Notes: generated by a model not told the origin, from the letters alone. A DNA stretch of 13,260 nucleotides from Dehalococcoidia bacterium (GCA_022823105.1 JAJDXU010000081.1:1-13260), one strand, 5' to 3'. Counted from the first letter of the stretch, positions 1 to 6,186 are shown. Numbers and translations are program-made.

Positions 1-418
1 TCTCGGCCGACGAGTTTGCCGCCTGGTGGCGTTGGGCCAGGCGAAGGATCCGCTTGATGAGTTCAGCGGGCGCACAGGGCACGGTCACGAAGTCGTCGGA
101 GTCGTGATACAGGTCGGGATCTTCAAGCTCTTCACCGGCGATGCAGCGGAGGATGAGGGGCGCAGTCTCATCGTCCTGGCGGCGGGGACCATCCAGCATG
201 GAGTCCGGCGCAAGCAGGAGGACGCTCGGGGCGCCATGACCGGTCGGGGAACGGGTGTCGTAGGCAGTCTCCGGCCCCATCAGGATGATTTCTCCGCTGT
301 CCTCGGCCGCGGTCAGCGTCCCGTTCAGGGTTGCCCATTCGTCCTCCTGGCCCAACAGAAGGACGCGGGCGGGATCGGTCGGGCTCATCGAAGGTGCGGG
401 TCTGGAATACGGAATCAT
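1..418 (-). CDS. Partial gene, degenerate receiver-like N-terminal domain
   Basis: An open frame on the minus strand begins at ATG 418 and stays open to the left edge, giving 139 codons with no stop; the C-terminal part lies outside the window. A second in-frame ATG is at 388. Neither start has a strong Shine-Dalgarno sequence; 418 has a weak GAAAG just upstream. The pattern resembles a CheY-like receiver: a first strand VLLLG with acidic residues E25/D26, a hydrophobic strand at about 66-70, and a C-terminal segment (VPCAPAELIKRILRLAQR) in the place of the usual KPF-pE-L helix. The expected phosphoacceptor Asp at the end of the third strand appears as Ala70 (LLLAPD), and the conserved Lys is also absent, so phosphorylation is unlikely. 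The output domain is not visible. This is a weak family inference; that the frame is coding is more secure, because it is open throughout and fits the divergent layout. Confidence 0.55.
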   Translation of the reverse strand, partial: MIPYSRPAPSMSPTDPARVLLLGQEDEWATLNGTLTAAEDSGEIILMGPETAYDTRSPTGHGAPSVLLLAPDSMLDGPRRQDDETAPLILRCIAGEELEDPDLYHDSDDFVTVPCAPAELIKRILRLAQRHQAANSSAE

Positions 419-679
419 GGCGCTTTCAACCCAATCTTTTGGACGGATTTTCAGGGAGGGCTATTGGAACTTACTATGCCGACCACGCATTAACGTACGG
501 TTACGAAGCCGTTACGCTTTTGTTACATACACGGCCTTCACTGACGTCGTGGTCCTGGTTGGCTCGCCCCGGAAATGCAGTTTTTACAAATCGTTAATGC
601 CGGCGCAACAAGGTTGTGGGATCATAGATGCGCTGGGAATTTCGACTGAAGGTGGTTACGTGGCACGGGTGGGCATGAA
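419..679. other. Divergent intergenic region, ATP-grasp operon / receiver-like gene
   Basis: This 261-bp stretch separates two divergently transcribed genes and is clearly less GC-rich than the flanking coding DNA. I see no credible gene in it. Its notable content is the 11-bp-period direct-repeat array at 490-533, plus a single extra TTACG at 656-660 close to the ATP-grasp start. A possible minus-strand -10 (CATAGT, 4 of 6 to consensus) lies about 10 bp beyond the array on the side of the receiver-like gene. I could not identify a convincing promoter for the ATP-grasp operon. Confidence 0.6.
490..533. promoter_or_regulatory. Four 11-bp direct repeats, OmpR/PhoB-type operator candidate
   Basis: Four successive units start at 490, 501, 512 and 523, all exactly 11 bp long. 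The shared pattern is TTACGNNNNNG: unit 1 reads TTAACG, units 2 and 3 TTACG, unit 4 TTACA, and every unit ends in G (500, 511, 522, 533). An 11-bp direct-repeat period is the hallmark of winged-helix response regulators of the OmpR/PhoB class (PhoB pho box; Streptomyces PhoP direct-repeat units; cyanobacterial Pho box). The array lies between divergent genes, so it could control either or both. The identity of the regulator is inferred; the repeat itself is directly seen. Confidence 0.55.
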
Positions 680-2059
680 ATGTTGATCGACACGACAAGG
701 GCGAGGCACACGTTGAACGAGTTTCTGACCGCCGACGGTTCCGTGAAACCCGTGTACCGGAATTTGATGAACACAATGGAGGGCCTGGGGGTCGAGGAAC
801 TGCGGCGCCGGTGGGGGGTTGCGAACTCCCGCGCCGCCCTGGACGCGTTCACATTCATGCTGGACCCCAGGGAGTTCCGGACCGTGCCGACAGACTGGGT
901 GCCGCGCCTGATCCCGGAAGCGGACTGGGACGTTATTTCGCGCGGCGTCGCGCAACGGTTGACGGCGATTAACGGCTTTCTGCTGGATTTGTACTGCGGG
1001 GAACAGGAGGTCGTGCCGGCGGATGTGATGTACTCCTGCCAGCACTACAATCCGGAGTTACAGGACTTCCGGCCGGCGCAGGACGTGTTCGTGCACATCT
1101 ATGGGATCGACCTGGTCCACATGGGCGAGGGGCGGTACGTCATTCTGGAGGACAACCTGCGTATCCCCTCGGGCATCACGTACCAGATGAAAAGCATGGA
1201 AATCGGCATGGCGGCGTTGCCGGAGATGACCGAGGGCTATGACATCCTGCCCTACGACATCAGGGCGACGTACCACGAGATGTTCGCGTCGCTGTGCGAC
1301 CGACCGGACCCGGTGTGCGTGCTGCTGACGGACAGCAAGTTCGGGTCGGCGTTCTTTGAACACCGGTACCTGTCGGAGCTGTTGGGCATACCGCTGGTTG
1401 AGGGTTCGGACCTCTATGTCGGCGCCGAAGGGCGGGTGTGGTGCCGGGCTATGGATGGGGACTTCGAAGTTGACCTGGTGTACCGCCGGGTGGAGGACCT
1501 GGAGCTGTTCGTGCCGGGATTGACGGAAGCATACCTGAACCATAAAGTTGTGCTGGTAAACGCCATGGGCACCGGCGCCTGCGACGACAAGCTGGTGTTC
1601 CTGTGGGTGCCGGAAATGATCGAGCGCTACCTGGGCGAGAAGGCCATACTCGACCAGGCGAAAAGCTACGACCTGCGAGATCCGGCCAACCGGGAGTACG
1701 TTCTGCAGAACCTGGACAGCCTGGTGTTGAAGACACGGCAGGGCTACGGCGGGTTGGGAGTATTCATCCTGCCCGACCTGGACAAGGGCTACCGCGGCAG
1801 GCTGGCGCAGCAGCTGATCGAGCAGCCTCAGGTTTTCATTGCCCAGGAAACGCTGGACTTCTCCCGGCATCTTGTTTTTGATGAGTTGAGTGGCGAGTTT
1901 GAAGAGCGCTACGTGGACCTGCGGGTGTTTGCGGTGCAGAACGGATACGGCGAGGTCACAGTCTTTCCCGGCGGATTGACCCGCGTGTCCGAGGCGAACA
2001 GCCGGGTGACCAACAACTCATCAGGAGGGTCATGCAAGCCGAGCTGGGTGGTCCGCTAG
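680..2059 (+). CDS. Circularly permuted ATP-grasp protein (DUF404/DUF407, COG2308)
   Basis: This 459-aa protein matches the circularly permuted ATP-grasp family (CP_ATPgrasp, COG2308) along its full length, which is close to the family norm. Visible signatures are LEDNLRIPSG (156-165), NAMGTGACDDK (294-304), the nucleotide-binding segment VLKTRQGYGG (349-358), YVDLRVF (411-417) and the C-terminal PGGLTRV...NNSSGGS block (430-451). ATP-grasp enzymes form amide or peptide-like bonds through acyl-phosphates; for this family the substrate is not established, but it is predicted to ligate amino acids to a peptide or protein. It is a cytosolic protein with no signal peptide. The ATG at 680 is chosen because an in-frame stop at 647-649 leaves no other upstream start; the RBS is weak. 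The end overlaps the next gene by 28 bp, indicating an operon with translational coupling. The C-terminus (SCKPSWVVR) departs slightly from the usual SKDTWVL. Confidence 0.93.
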   Translation: MLIDTTRARHTLNEFLTADGSVKPVYRNLMNTMEGLGVEELRRRWGVANSRAALDAFTFMLDPREFRTVPTDWVPRLIPEADWDVISRGVAQRLTAINGFLLDLYCGEQEVVPADVMYSCQHYNPELQDFRPAQDVFVHIYGIDLVHMGEGRYVILEDNLRIPSGITYQMKSMEIGMAALPEMTEGYDILPYDIRATYHEMFASLCDRPDPVCVLLTDSKFGSAFFEHRYLSELLGIPLVEGSDLYVGAEGRVWCRAMDGDFEVDLVYRRVEDLELFVPGLTEAYLNHKVVLVNAMGTGACDDKLVFLWVPEMIERYLGEKAILDQAKSYDLRDPANREYVLQNLDSLVLKTRQGYGGLGVFILPDLDKGYRGRLAQQLIEQPQVFIAQETLDFSRHLVFDELSGEFEERYVDLRVFAVQNGYGEVTVFPGGLTRVSEANSRVTNNSSGGSCKPSWVVR

Positions 2060-2937
2060 CTCAAGATCCGGTCTCCGTGCATTTCGCGTATGTGGCCAGG
2101 TACGGGTACTCGGATATTGTGGTGCAGAACGATAATTTCCTGAGGCTGACGCCCTACACTGACCGGTACCAGACTCCCGCCGACGGTTGCTGCGACGTTG
2201 CAACCTTTCCGGCGGGACGCAAGATAACCTACCCAGACCGGCTGGGGAACGTGGTCAACCGGGTCCGGGTGACGTACCCTCACCAGGAGCTGATCATCGT
2301 GGCGACGGGGCTGGTGGGCCTTAACGACGCGGTACCGGTGGCAAGCGATGCGTCGGTGGCCTCCCTGAGCTACGGCCTGGAGGCGCAGGAATTCCTCACG
2401 GCGTCGCACCTGGTGGATCCGGAGAGCGTACGCACGATCGCCCAGGAGGCCTGCGGCAACGTGCCCACGCTGCTGGAGACGGTTTCCAATGTGGTGCGAT
2501 GGGTGCATGAGAACATCCGGTACGAACGGGGCAACACGTCGGTGAACACCATCGCCTCAGACGTGCTGCAATCGATGAGCGGCGTTTGCCAGGACATGAC
2601 CCACCTGGGAATTGCCATGTTGCGGGCCCGCGGGATACCCGCGCGCTACGTGAGCGGCCTGCTCACCCGCCAGCCGGGCGAGACTCATGCGTGGCTGGAG
2701 TTCCTGCATCCGGAGCACGGCTGGCTGCCGGCGGACCCGACGCGAGGCATCACGGATCTGAACGGCACCGACTACCTGAAATTCGCCGTCGGCCGCGACT
2801 ACTCCGAAGTGCCGCCGGTGTCCGGCTCGTTCGTATCCAGGGGCGAGGGTTGGCTGAACTTCACCACCGCGGAAGTGTTCTTCGACCGGGAGATGGTGAC
2901 GGCGGACGACGCCCTGGCGCTGCTGAACGGCTCGTGA
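2032..2937 (+). CDS. Transglutaminase-like cysteine protease (COG1305)
   Basis: The 301-aa product has an N-terminal beta-rich region of the bacterial transglutaminase N type (about 15-100, containing YSDIVVQNDNFLRLTP and RVRVTYPH) followed by a transglutaminase core. The catalytic triad is intact: Cys186 in SGVCQDMTHL, His219 in ETHAWLEF and Asp235 in PADPTRG. In this genomic context such proteins are thought to act as peptidases or amide-exchange enzymes on the product of the ATP-grasp ligase rather than as classical protein cross-linkers. No signal peptide is seen, so it probably acts in the cytoplasm. The ATG at 2032 has a perfect AGGAGG (2023-2028) three bases upstream, lying inside the ATP-grasp gene, so the 28-bp overlap is real. 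The next gene follows across a hairpin at 2943-2971. Confidence 0.93.
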   Translation: MQAELGGPLAQDPVSVHFAYVARYGYSDIVVQNDNFLRLTPYTDRYQTPADGCCDVATFPAGRKITYPDRLGNVVNRVRVTYPHQELIIVATGLVGLNDAVPVASDASVASLSYGLEAQEFLTASHLVDPESVRTIAQEACGNVPTLLETVSNVVRWVHENIRYERGNTSVNTIASDVLQSMSGVCQDMTHLGIAMLRARGIPARYVSGLLTRQPGETHAWLEFLHPEHGWLPADPTRGITDLNGTDYLKFAVGRDYSEVPPVSGSFVSRGEGWLNFTTAEVFFDREMVTADDALALLNGS

Positions 2938-2942
2938 TCCAT

Positions 2943-2971
2943 GCAGGGGCAGGTTTCAAACCTGTCCCTGC
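2943..2971. repeat. REP-like palindrome in operon gap
   Basis: The left arm GCAGGGGCAGGTTT (2943-2956) and the right arm (2958-2971) are reverse complements with a single G:T wobble, giving a 14-bp stem around one base (in practice a stem of about 11 bp with a TTTCAAA loop). It lies 5 bp after the transglutaminase stop and before the alpha-E start. There is no T-run after it, so it is not a canonical intrinsic terminator. Palindromes of the form GGGGCGGGTTT/AAACCCGCCCC are, as far as I recall, widely dispersed in Chloroflexota and some other genomes; a mobile REP-type repeat is therefore the preferred reading, with mRNA processing or stabilisation as an alternative. Confidence 0.6.
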
Positions 2972-3006
2972 CGATAGATGACGCTACAAAAGGAGCAGGT
3001 TGGATT

Positions 3007-3531
3007 ATGGTGGAACCGAGGTCTATATCAGTGAGCCCGGACCGGTGGCTGACCGACTCCAGGGTGTACAACCTGATCTGGATGGGCCGGTGGCTGGAGC
3101 GCGCCGACAACATCGCGCGGGTGGTGAATACCTTTGCCCGAATGTCCGTGGAGGGCGGCACGGACCTGCCGACGCTGCAGAGATCGTTGATGAACGCCGC
3201 TGCGATACGCGGGATACCGATTGACGACGAGGAGCAGTCGCTGACGATGCTGCTTCGGGACCACGGCGCATCTTCCATCTACCACAGCCTGCACACGGCG
3301 CGCAGCAACGCCACGCACGTGGGGACGGTCGAGTTGATCCGCGCCATCACGGAAACGGTGTTGATCCTGGAACGGGACAGCGCGATGCCGGGCTCGCCGT
3401 TGGAGGCGCTGCTGCTCACCAATGAAATCCTGGAGAGGCTGGAAAACGTCTACAAGATCATCGACGACAGCTGGTTCCACCAGGAAGCGCTGTCGGAGGA
3501 GGAGGTGTACCGGCGATTCGTCCAGCAATAG
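3007..3531 (+). CDS. Short alpha-E family protein (DUF403, COG2307)
   Basis: The protein is recognised as alpha-E by its N-terminal helix, RVYNLIWMGRWLERADNIAR (residues 19-38), equivalent to the family's LYWLGRYLERAENTAR motif. The rest is predicted helical, including SSIYHSLHTARSNA, which parallels the second conserved Si..l..AReNAR helix. Alpha-E proteins accompany circularly permuted ATP-grasp and transglutaminase genes and are presumed partners, although their biochemical role is unknown. The length from ATG 3007 is 174 aa, about half of the usual roughly 300 aa, and the stop is followed only 13 bp later by a convergent gene, so no missing C-terminal half lies downstream. The start at 3007 is preferred over in-frame ATG 2941 because 2941 would translate the palindrome; AGGAG (2991-2995) sits 11 bp upstream, slightly far. 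GTG 3010 is an alternative. Confidence 0.82.
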   Translation: MVEPRSISVSPDRWLTDSRVYNLIWMGRWLERADNIARVVNTFARMSVEGGTDLPTLQRSLMNAAAIRGIPIDDEEQSLTMLLRDHGASSIYHSLHTARSNATHVGTVELIRAITETVLILERDSAMPGSPLEALLLTNEILERLENVYKIIDDSWFHQEALSEEEVYRRFVQQ

Positions 3532-3544
3532 GCGCGGGTGGGCA

Positions 3545-4231
3545 TCAGGTCGTCTCTGCCGGCGCGGGCCGGCTACGGGCTTGCAGCGCAGTGCGCACGT
3601 TCCACCAGATGATCAGTGGGGCTATGACGATGGTGGGCAGGAGCCACGGCACCCACACCGGGTCCATGTTGACGTTGACCACCATGACCGCCGTGATGGT
3701 GGAAATCGTGCCGGCCATCATGTTGGTGAGGTGGCGCTGGATCCGCAGGTGCGGAGCGGGACGCCGCTTCCCGGGTCGCCCCCGGTTGAAGAACAACCCG
3801 TCGGCAACGCTGAGCGCCACGGCGATGAACCCGAACGCCACCAGCGTCACCCAGTTCCCTCCGTCCGACAGCGCCAGGACGACGGCGTAGCACCACATGC
3901 CCAGGCCGGTCAGGCCCATAATCGCGGCGGCAATCCAGTCCACCGCCTGGGGGCGACGACTGCGGTTGCGCGCGAATCTCCAGCCAGCGAAAACCAGGTA
4001 GAAGCTGAAGACGGCGATCAGTAGCAGAAATACAGAAGCGCCGAGGATCGCCAGCGGGATGGCCGTGATGAAGATCAGCGTCATGCAGACGGCGTAGATG
4101 CGGCCGGCCCGCACGTGGATTGTGCCGCCCTTGGTTGTCACCAGCGCGACGAATGCCGTGAGCAGCGCGACGGAGCCGGCGGCGATGTGGATCACCAGCA
4201 GGACGAAGTTCAGGATGCCCATGTTGTCCAT
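3545..4231 (-). CDS. Seven-TM membrane protein, DUF2306-like
   Basis: The 228-aa product is an integral membrane protein with about seven hydrophobic segments (approximately 6-31, 46-64, 67-84, 98-121, 126-147, 167-187 and 191-211). The conserved-looking stretch GGTIHVRAGRIYAVCM (35-50), with a His just before the second helix, and the His15 in the first helix resemble the DUF2306 family of uncharacterised membrane proteins; the histidines could bind heme or metal, but this is not shown. Loops rich in Arg and Lys (85-95, 150-167) are likely cytoplasmic. The ATG at 4231 overlaps the 3' end of the adenine deaminase gene by 22 bp, so the two are co-transcribed and probably coupled. ATG 4222 is an alternative start. 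No function is assigned with confidence. Confidence 0.75.
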   Translation of the reverse strand: MDNMGILNFVLLVIHIAAGSVALLTAFVALVTTKGGTIHVRAGRIYAVCMTLIFITAIPLAILGASVFLLLIAVFSFYLVFAGWRFARNRSRRPQAVDWIAAAIMGLTGLGMWCYAVVLALSDGGNWVTLVAFGFIAVALSVADGLFFNRGRPGKRRPAPHLRIQRHLTNMMAGTISTITAVMVVNVNMDPVWVPWLLPTIVIAPLIIWWNVRTALQARSRPAPAETT

Positions 4232-5241
4232 CCGTTTGCTGCGCAGTATATGCCCAGTTCCGCCAGCAACTCGTTGCGTCGTTCAGGCTCCAGGAATGCG
4301 GCGAGGAACGAGTTGCGCGCGATGCGGCCCAGCGTTGCATCGTCGATGCCCAGGTGGTCCTGCATGGCCTGGTAGTTCTCGTTGACGTAACCGCCGAAAT
4401 ACGCCGGGTCGTCCGAGTTCAGGGTGACCATCAATCCGGCGTCGAGCATCCGCCGCAGGGGATGGTTGTCAAGCGCATCTATCACACCCAGGCGGAGGTT
4501 AGACAGCGGGCAGACCGTGAACGGCATGCCGCGCTGGGCCAGTTCCGCGGTCAAAACGGGATCGTCCAGGGCTCGGTTGCCGTGGTCGATGCGCTGCACA
4601 TGCAGCACGTCCACCGCGTCACGCACGTACGCGGCGGGTCCCTCTTCGCCGGCATGGGCTACGCACGCAAACCCCGCTTCGCGGGCGGCGGCGAAAACGC
4701 GGGCAAACTTCGCTGGCGGATTGCCGGCCTCGCTTGAGTCCAGGCCGACCCCGTAGATCATGTCTCGGTAGGGCAGCGCCGTTTCCAACGTAGCCAGGGC
4801 ATCCGGCTCATCCAGGTGGCGCAGGAAGCACATGATCAGGCGAGACGAGATGCCGTGCCGCTGTAGCGCGTACTGCAATCCCGACGCGATGCCGTGGCAG
4901 ACTGTGGCGAAAGGTACACTCCGAGCGGTGTGCGCCTGGGGGTCGAAGAAGATCTCGGCGTGGCGGACGCCCTGGCCGGCGACGCGGTCGAAATAGGCAC
5001 AGGTCAAATCGCAAAAATCCTGCTCGGTGAGCAGCGCGGCGACGCCCTGGTAATAGATGTCGAGGAAATCCTGCAGGCTGGAGAACTCGTACGCCGCGCG
5101 GGCTTCATCAACGGTGGTGAAGGGCAGGGCGATACCGTTGCGCCGGCCGATCTCGAGCATCAACTCTGGCTCAAACGTCCCTTCGATGTGGACGTGCAGT
5201 TCGGCCTTGGGCAGGGCGCGTATGAAAGGAGATACGGGCAT
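4210..5241 (-). CDS. Adenine deaminase (adenosine deaminase-superfamily, Aah1 type)
   Basis: This 343-aa cytosolic amidohydrolase hydrolyses an exocyclic amino group of a purine. Zinc ligands and catalytic residues are all present: HVH (16-18), His196 and Glu199 in AHAGEE, His220 in RIDHG and the Asp pair 277/278 in NSDDPAYFGG. The segments EIFFDPQ (96-102), GLDSSEAGNPP (166-176) and AHAGEEGP are characteristic of the adenine deaminase branch (yeast Aah1-type, EC 3.5.4.2) rather than true adenosine deaminase, so the favoured substrate is free adenine to hypoxanthine for purine salvage; related N6-substituted adenine deaminases cannot be excluded. The length is standard. The start at 5241 is fixed by an in-frame stop about 24 bases upstream and by family alignment; the RBS is poor. 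It overlaps the membrane-protein gene downstream. No purine riboswitch is visible upstream. Confidence 0.9.
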   Translation of the reverse strand: MPVSPFIRALPKAELHVHIEGTFEPELMLEIGRRNGIALPFTTVDEARAAYEFSSLQDFLDIYYQGVAALLTEQDFCDLTCAYFDRVAGQGVRHAEIFFDPQAHTARSVPFATVCHGIASGLQYALQRHGISSRLIMCFLRHLDEPDALATLETALPYRDMIYGVGLDSSEAGNPPAKFARVFAAAREAGFACVAHAGEEGPAAYVRDAVDVLHVQRIDHGNRALDDPVLTAELAQRGMPFTVCPLSNLRLGVIDALDNHPLRRMLDAGLMVTLNSDDPAYFGGYVNENYQAMQDHLGIDDATLGRIARNSFLAAFLEPERRNELLAELGIYCAANGWTTWAS

Positions 5242-5458
5242 GGGGCGTGGAGGTCTATGGGCTAACGAAAATCGCTGTGGGCCCCACTGAGAGAGGCCGC
5301 GTCAGATTGTAATCACTGGGCCTCTCTACGCCTCCCTTCTTCATGACTAACGTACTGCCATATACCTCATTACCGGCTAGCGACGCATCCCGCCCGGCGA
5401 CGCATCGCGACGAGTTTGCGCATTAGCCATCGGCCGTATAGCCTGCGAGACAAACATC
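5242..5458. other. Intergenic region between hicA and adenine deaminase gene
   Basis: No gene is supported in these 217 bp. They hold two inverted repeats near the adenine-deaminase side (5277-5287 and 5290-5327) and an imperfect tandem pair with CGACGCATC at 5381-5389 and 5398-5406 (17-bp period). I found no duplicated tRNA 3' end here, so there is no evidence for an attachment site. Confidence 0.5.
5277..5327. repeat. Two inverted repeats upstream of adenine deaminase
   Basis: GTGGG C CCCAC forms a short palindrome at 5277-5287. Immediately next to it, AGAGAGGCC (5290-5298) and GGCCTCTCT (5319-5327) form a perfect 9-bp stem around a 20-base loop. In the minus direction the hairpin follows hicA and precedes the adenine deaminase gene, so it could end the hicBA transcript or regulate the deaminase mRNA. 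There is no T-tract on the left side, which weakens a terminator reading. Confidence 0.4.
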
Positions 5459-5671
5459 CTATGTCTGCTGAAACTCCATCCAATCTATACCCAACTGCCT
5501 GATCGCCGAGCGCAGCGTTCCCATTTTCAAGTCACGTGCGCCCCAGTCCGGCAACGTCGCGTTTTGTCGTGTTGCGGGATTGAACCATCTTCTATGAGAG
5601 CCGCCGCTTCGGGTTGGAACCTCATAACATCCCAAACTGACAAGTTTCCGCGCGGCCTCCCGATATCTCAC
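5459..5671 (-). CDS. hicA: HicA-family mRNA interferase toxin
   Basis: The 70-aa product has the HicA double-stranded-RNA-binding-like fold: an N-terminal helix (YREAARKLVSLG), the catalytic histidine at 26 within SGGSHRRWFNP, and a C-terminal GTLRSAIRQLGI helix. HicA toxins cleave mRNA in the cytoplasm and are neutralised by HicB. Translation starts at GTG 5671, whose last two bases are shared with the TGA stop of hicB (GTGA, 4-bp overlap), so synthesis is coupled to the antitoxin. One deviation is Met in place of the usual Lys before GTLR. The length is normal for the family (about 60-80 aa). Base composition is less GC-rich than that of the surrounding metabolic genes, consistent with acquisition. 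Confidence 0.88.
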   Translation of the reverse strand: MRYREAARKLVSLGCYEVPTRSGGSHRRWFNPATRQNATLPDWGARDLKMGTLRSAIRQLGIDWMEFQQT

Positions 5672-5919
5672 GGAACCGAAACGGTAACGACGGCTTCAAC
5701 CGAGACTGCGCCTACCTCATCGTCGACTGGAATCTCTGGCGGCAGAGGACGCCGCTCGTCCTCATATATCTCCAAGACGACAGCGAAAGCATCCTCGGCG
5801 TTGCTGAGGCATTCCGAGATGGTGGCACCCTCGGTAATCAACTCCGGCAGCAGAGTGGAAGTGACCGTATAGCCCCCTTCGGGCTGGGGTTCCAGTACCA
5901 ATGGTATGCGCGCTATCAT
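5668..5919 (-). CDS. hicB: HicB-family antitoxin, short form
   Basis: The 83-aa product matches the HicB-like antitoxin domain, a partial RNase H fold: IARIPLVLEPQPEGGYTVT, then LPELITEGATISECLSNAEDAF and a following helix with EIYEDERRPLPPE. It should bind and block HicA. The start ATG at 5919 is preferred because GGAG lies nine bases upstream; the same frame continues upstream through ATG 5934 into the tRNA, which cannot be coding. No ribbon-helix-helix or helix-turn-helix follows the antitoxin domain; after residue 68 there is only VGAVSVEAVVTVSVP. Autorepression through a DNA-binding domain, common in HicAB systems, is therefore not evident. The gene order is antitoxin first, the reverse of the E. 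coli hicAB layout, and it starts 71 bp after the tRNA-Ala 3' end. Confidence 0.87.
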   Translation of the reverse strand: MIARIPLVLEPQPEGGYTVTSTLLPELITEGATISECLSNAEDAFAVVLEIYEDERRPLPPEIPVDDEVGAVSVEAVVTVSVP

Positions 5920-5990
5920 CGAGCGACTCTCCATGCTTGGGGCAAGAACTGTCTTCAGAATCAAACGCGAGTGTTGCATTTGGACAGGGA

Positions 5991-6065
5991 TGGTGGAGGC
6001 TAGGGGATTCGAACCCCTGACCCCCTGCTTGCAAAGCAGGTGCTCTCCCACTGAGCTAAGCCCCC
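5991..6065 (-). tRNA. tRNA-Ala (anticodon UGC), CCA encoded
   Basis: The gene reads from 6065 down to 5991 with all four arms. The acceptor stem GGGGGCT/AGCCTCC contains G3:U70, the identity element of alanine tRNA. The anticodon arm is CCTGC-TTTGCAA-GCAGG, giving UGC at 34-36. The T arm is intact, with a TTCGAAT loop (the conserved TTCGA). Discriminator A (5994) and an encoded CCA (5993-5991) close the molecule. Length with CCA is 75 nt. The hicBA pair lies downstream with no obvious terminator in between. Confidence 0.98.
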
Positions 6066-6088
6066 ATGGCGGCATGTCGCCGTACTCG

Positions 6089-6094
6089 ATTGTA
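6089..6094 (-). promoter_or_regulatory. Putative -10 element for tRNA-Ala
   Basis: TACAAT read on the minus strand (6094 to 6089) matches the sigma-70 -10 hexamer at 5 of 6 positions and would place the start of transcription about 17 bases before the mature tRNA 5' end. I could not find a good -35 hexamer at 16-18 bp. Confidence 0.4.
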
Positions 6095-6140
6095 GCATAG
6101 GGATTTCATCCGCCCGTCCCGCCGGTTCTGGCTGCATGGG

Positions 6141-6165
6141 CCGTCCGTCGGTCCGAAACGGACGG
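6141..6165. repeat. Hairpin between divergent tRNA-Ala and thiolase promoters
   Basis: CCGTCCGT (6141-6148) and ACGGACGG (6158-6165) are perfect reverse complements separated by 9 bases. The hairpin lies upstream of both the tRNA promoter and the thiolase promoter. It has no T-run. It might be an operator or a small dispersed repeat; function is not known. Confidence 0.4.
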
Positions 6166-6186
6166 TACGCGGCACGACGCGCGCGT

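Noticed and set aside
26..493. 155-codon plus-strand frame at the left edge
   Set aside because: It is antisense to the partial receiver-like gene and extends into the regulatory repeats; no RBS or recognisable motif.
1058..1870. 270-codon minus-strand frame inside the ATP-grasp gene
   Set aside because: Antisense shadow; Gln/Val/His-rich translation with no family resemblance, opposite a full-length conserved protein.
5242..5458. Purine riboswitch upstream of adenine deaminase
   Set aside because: I looked for the conserved three-way-junction core and kissing-loop pattern and did not find it.
5991..6065. tRNA-Ala as an integration (att) site for the hicBA or R-M genes
   Set aside because: No partial copy of the tRNA 3' end was found elsewhere in the window and no integrase is present; the R-M island is also on the far side of an intact thiolase.
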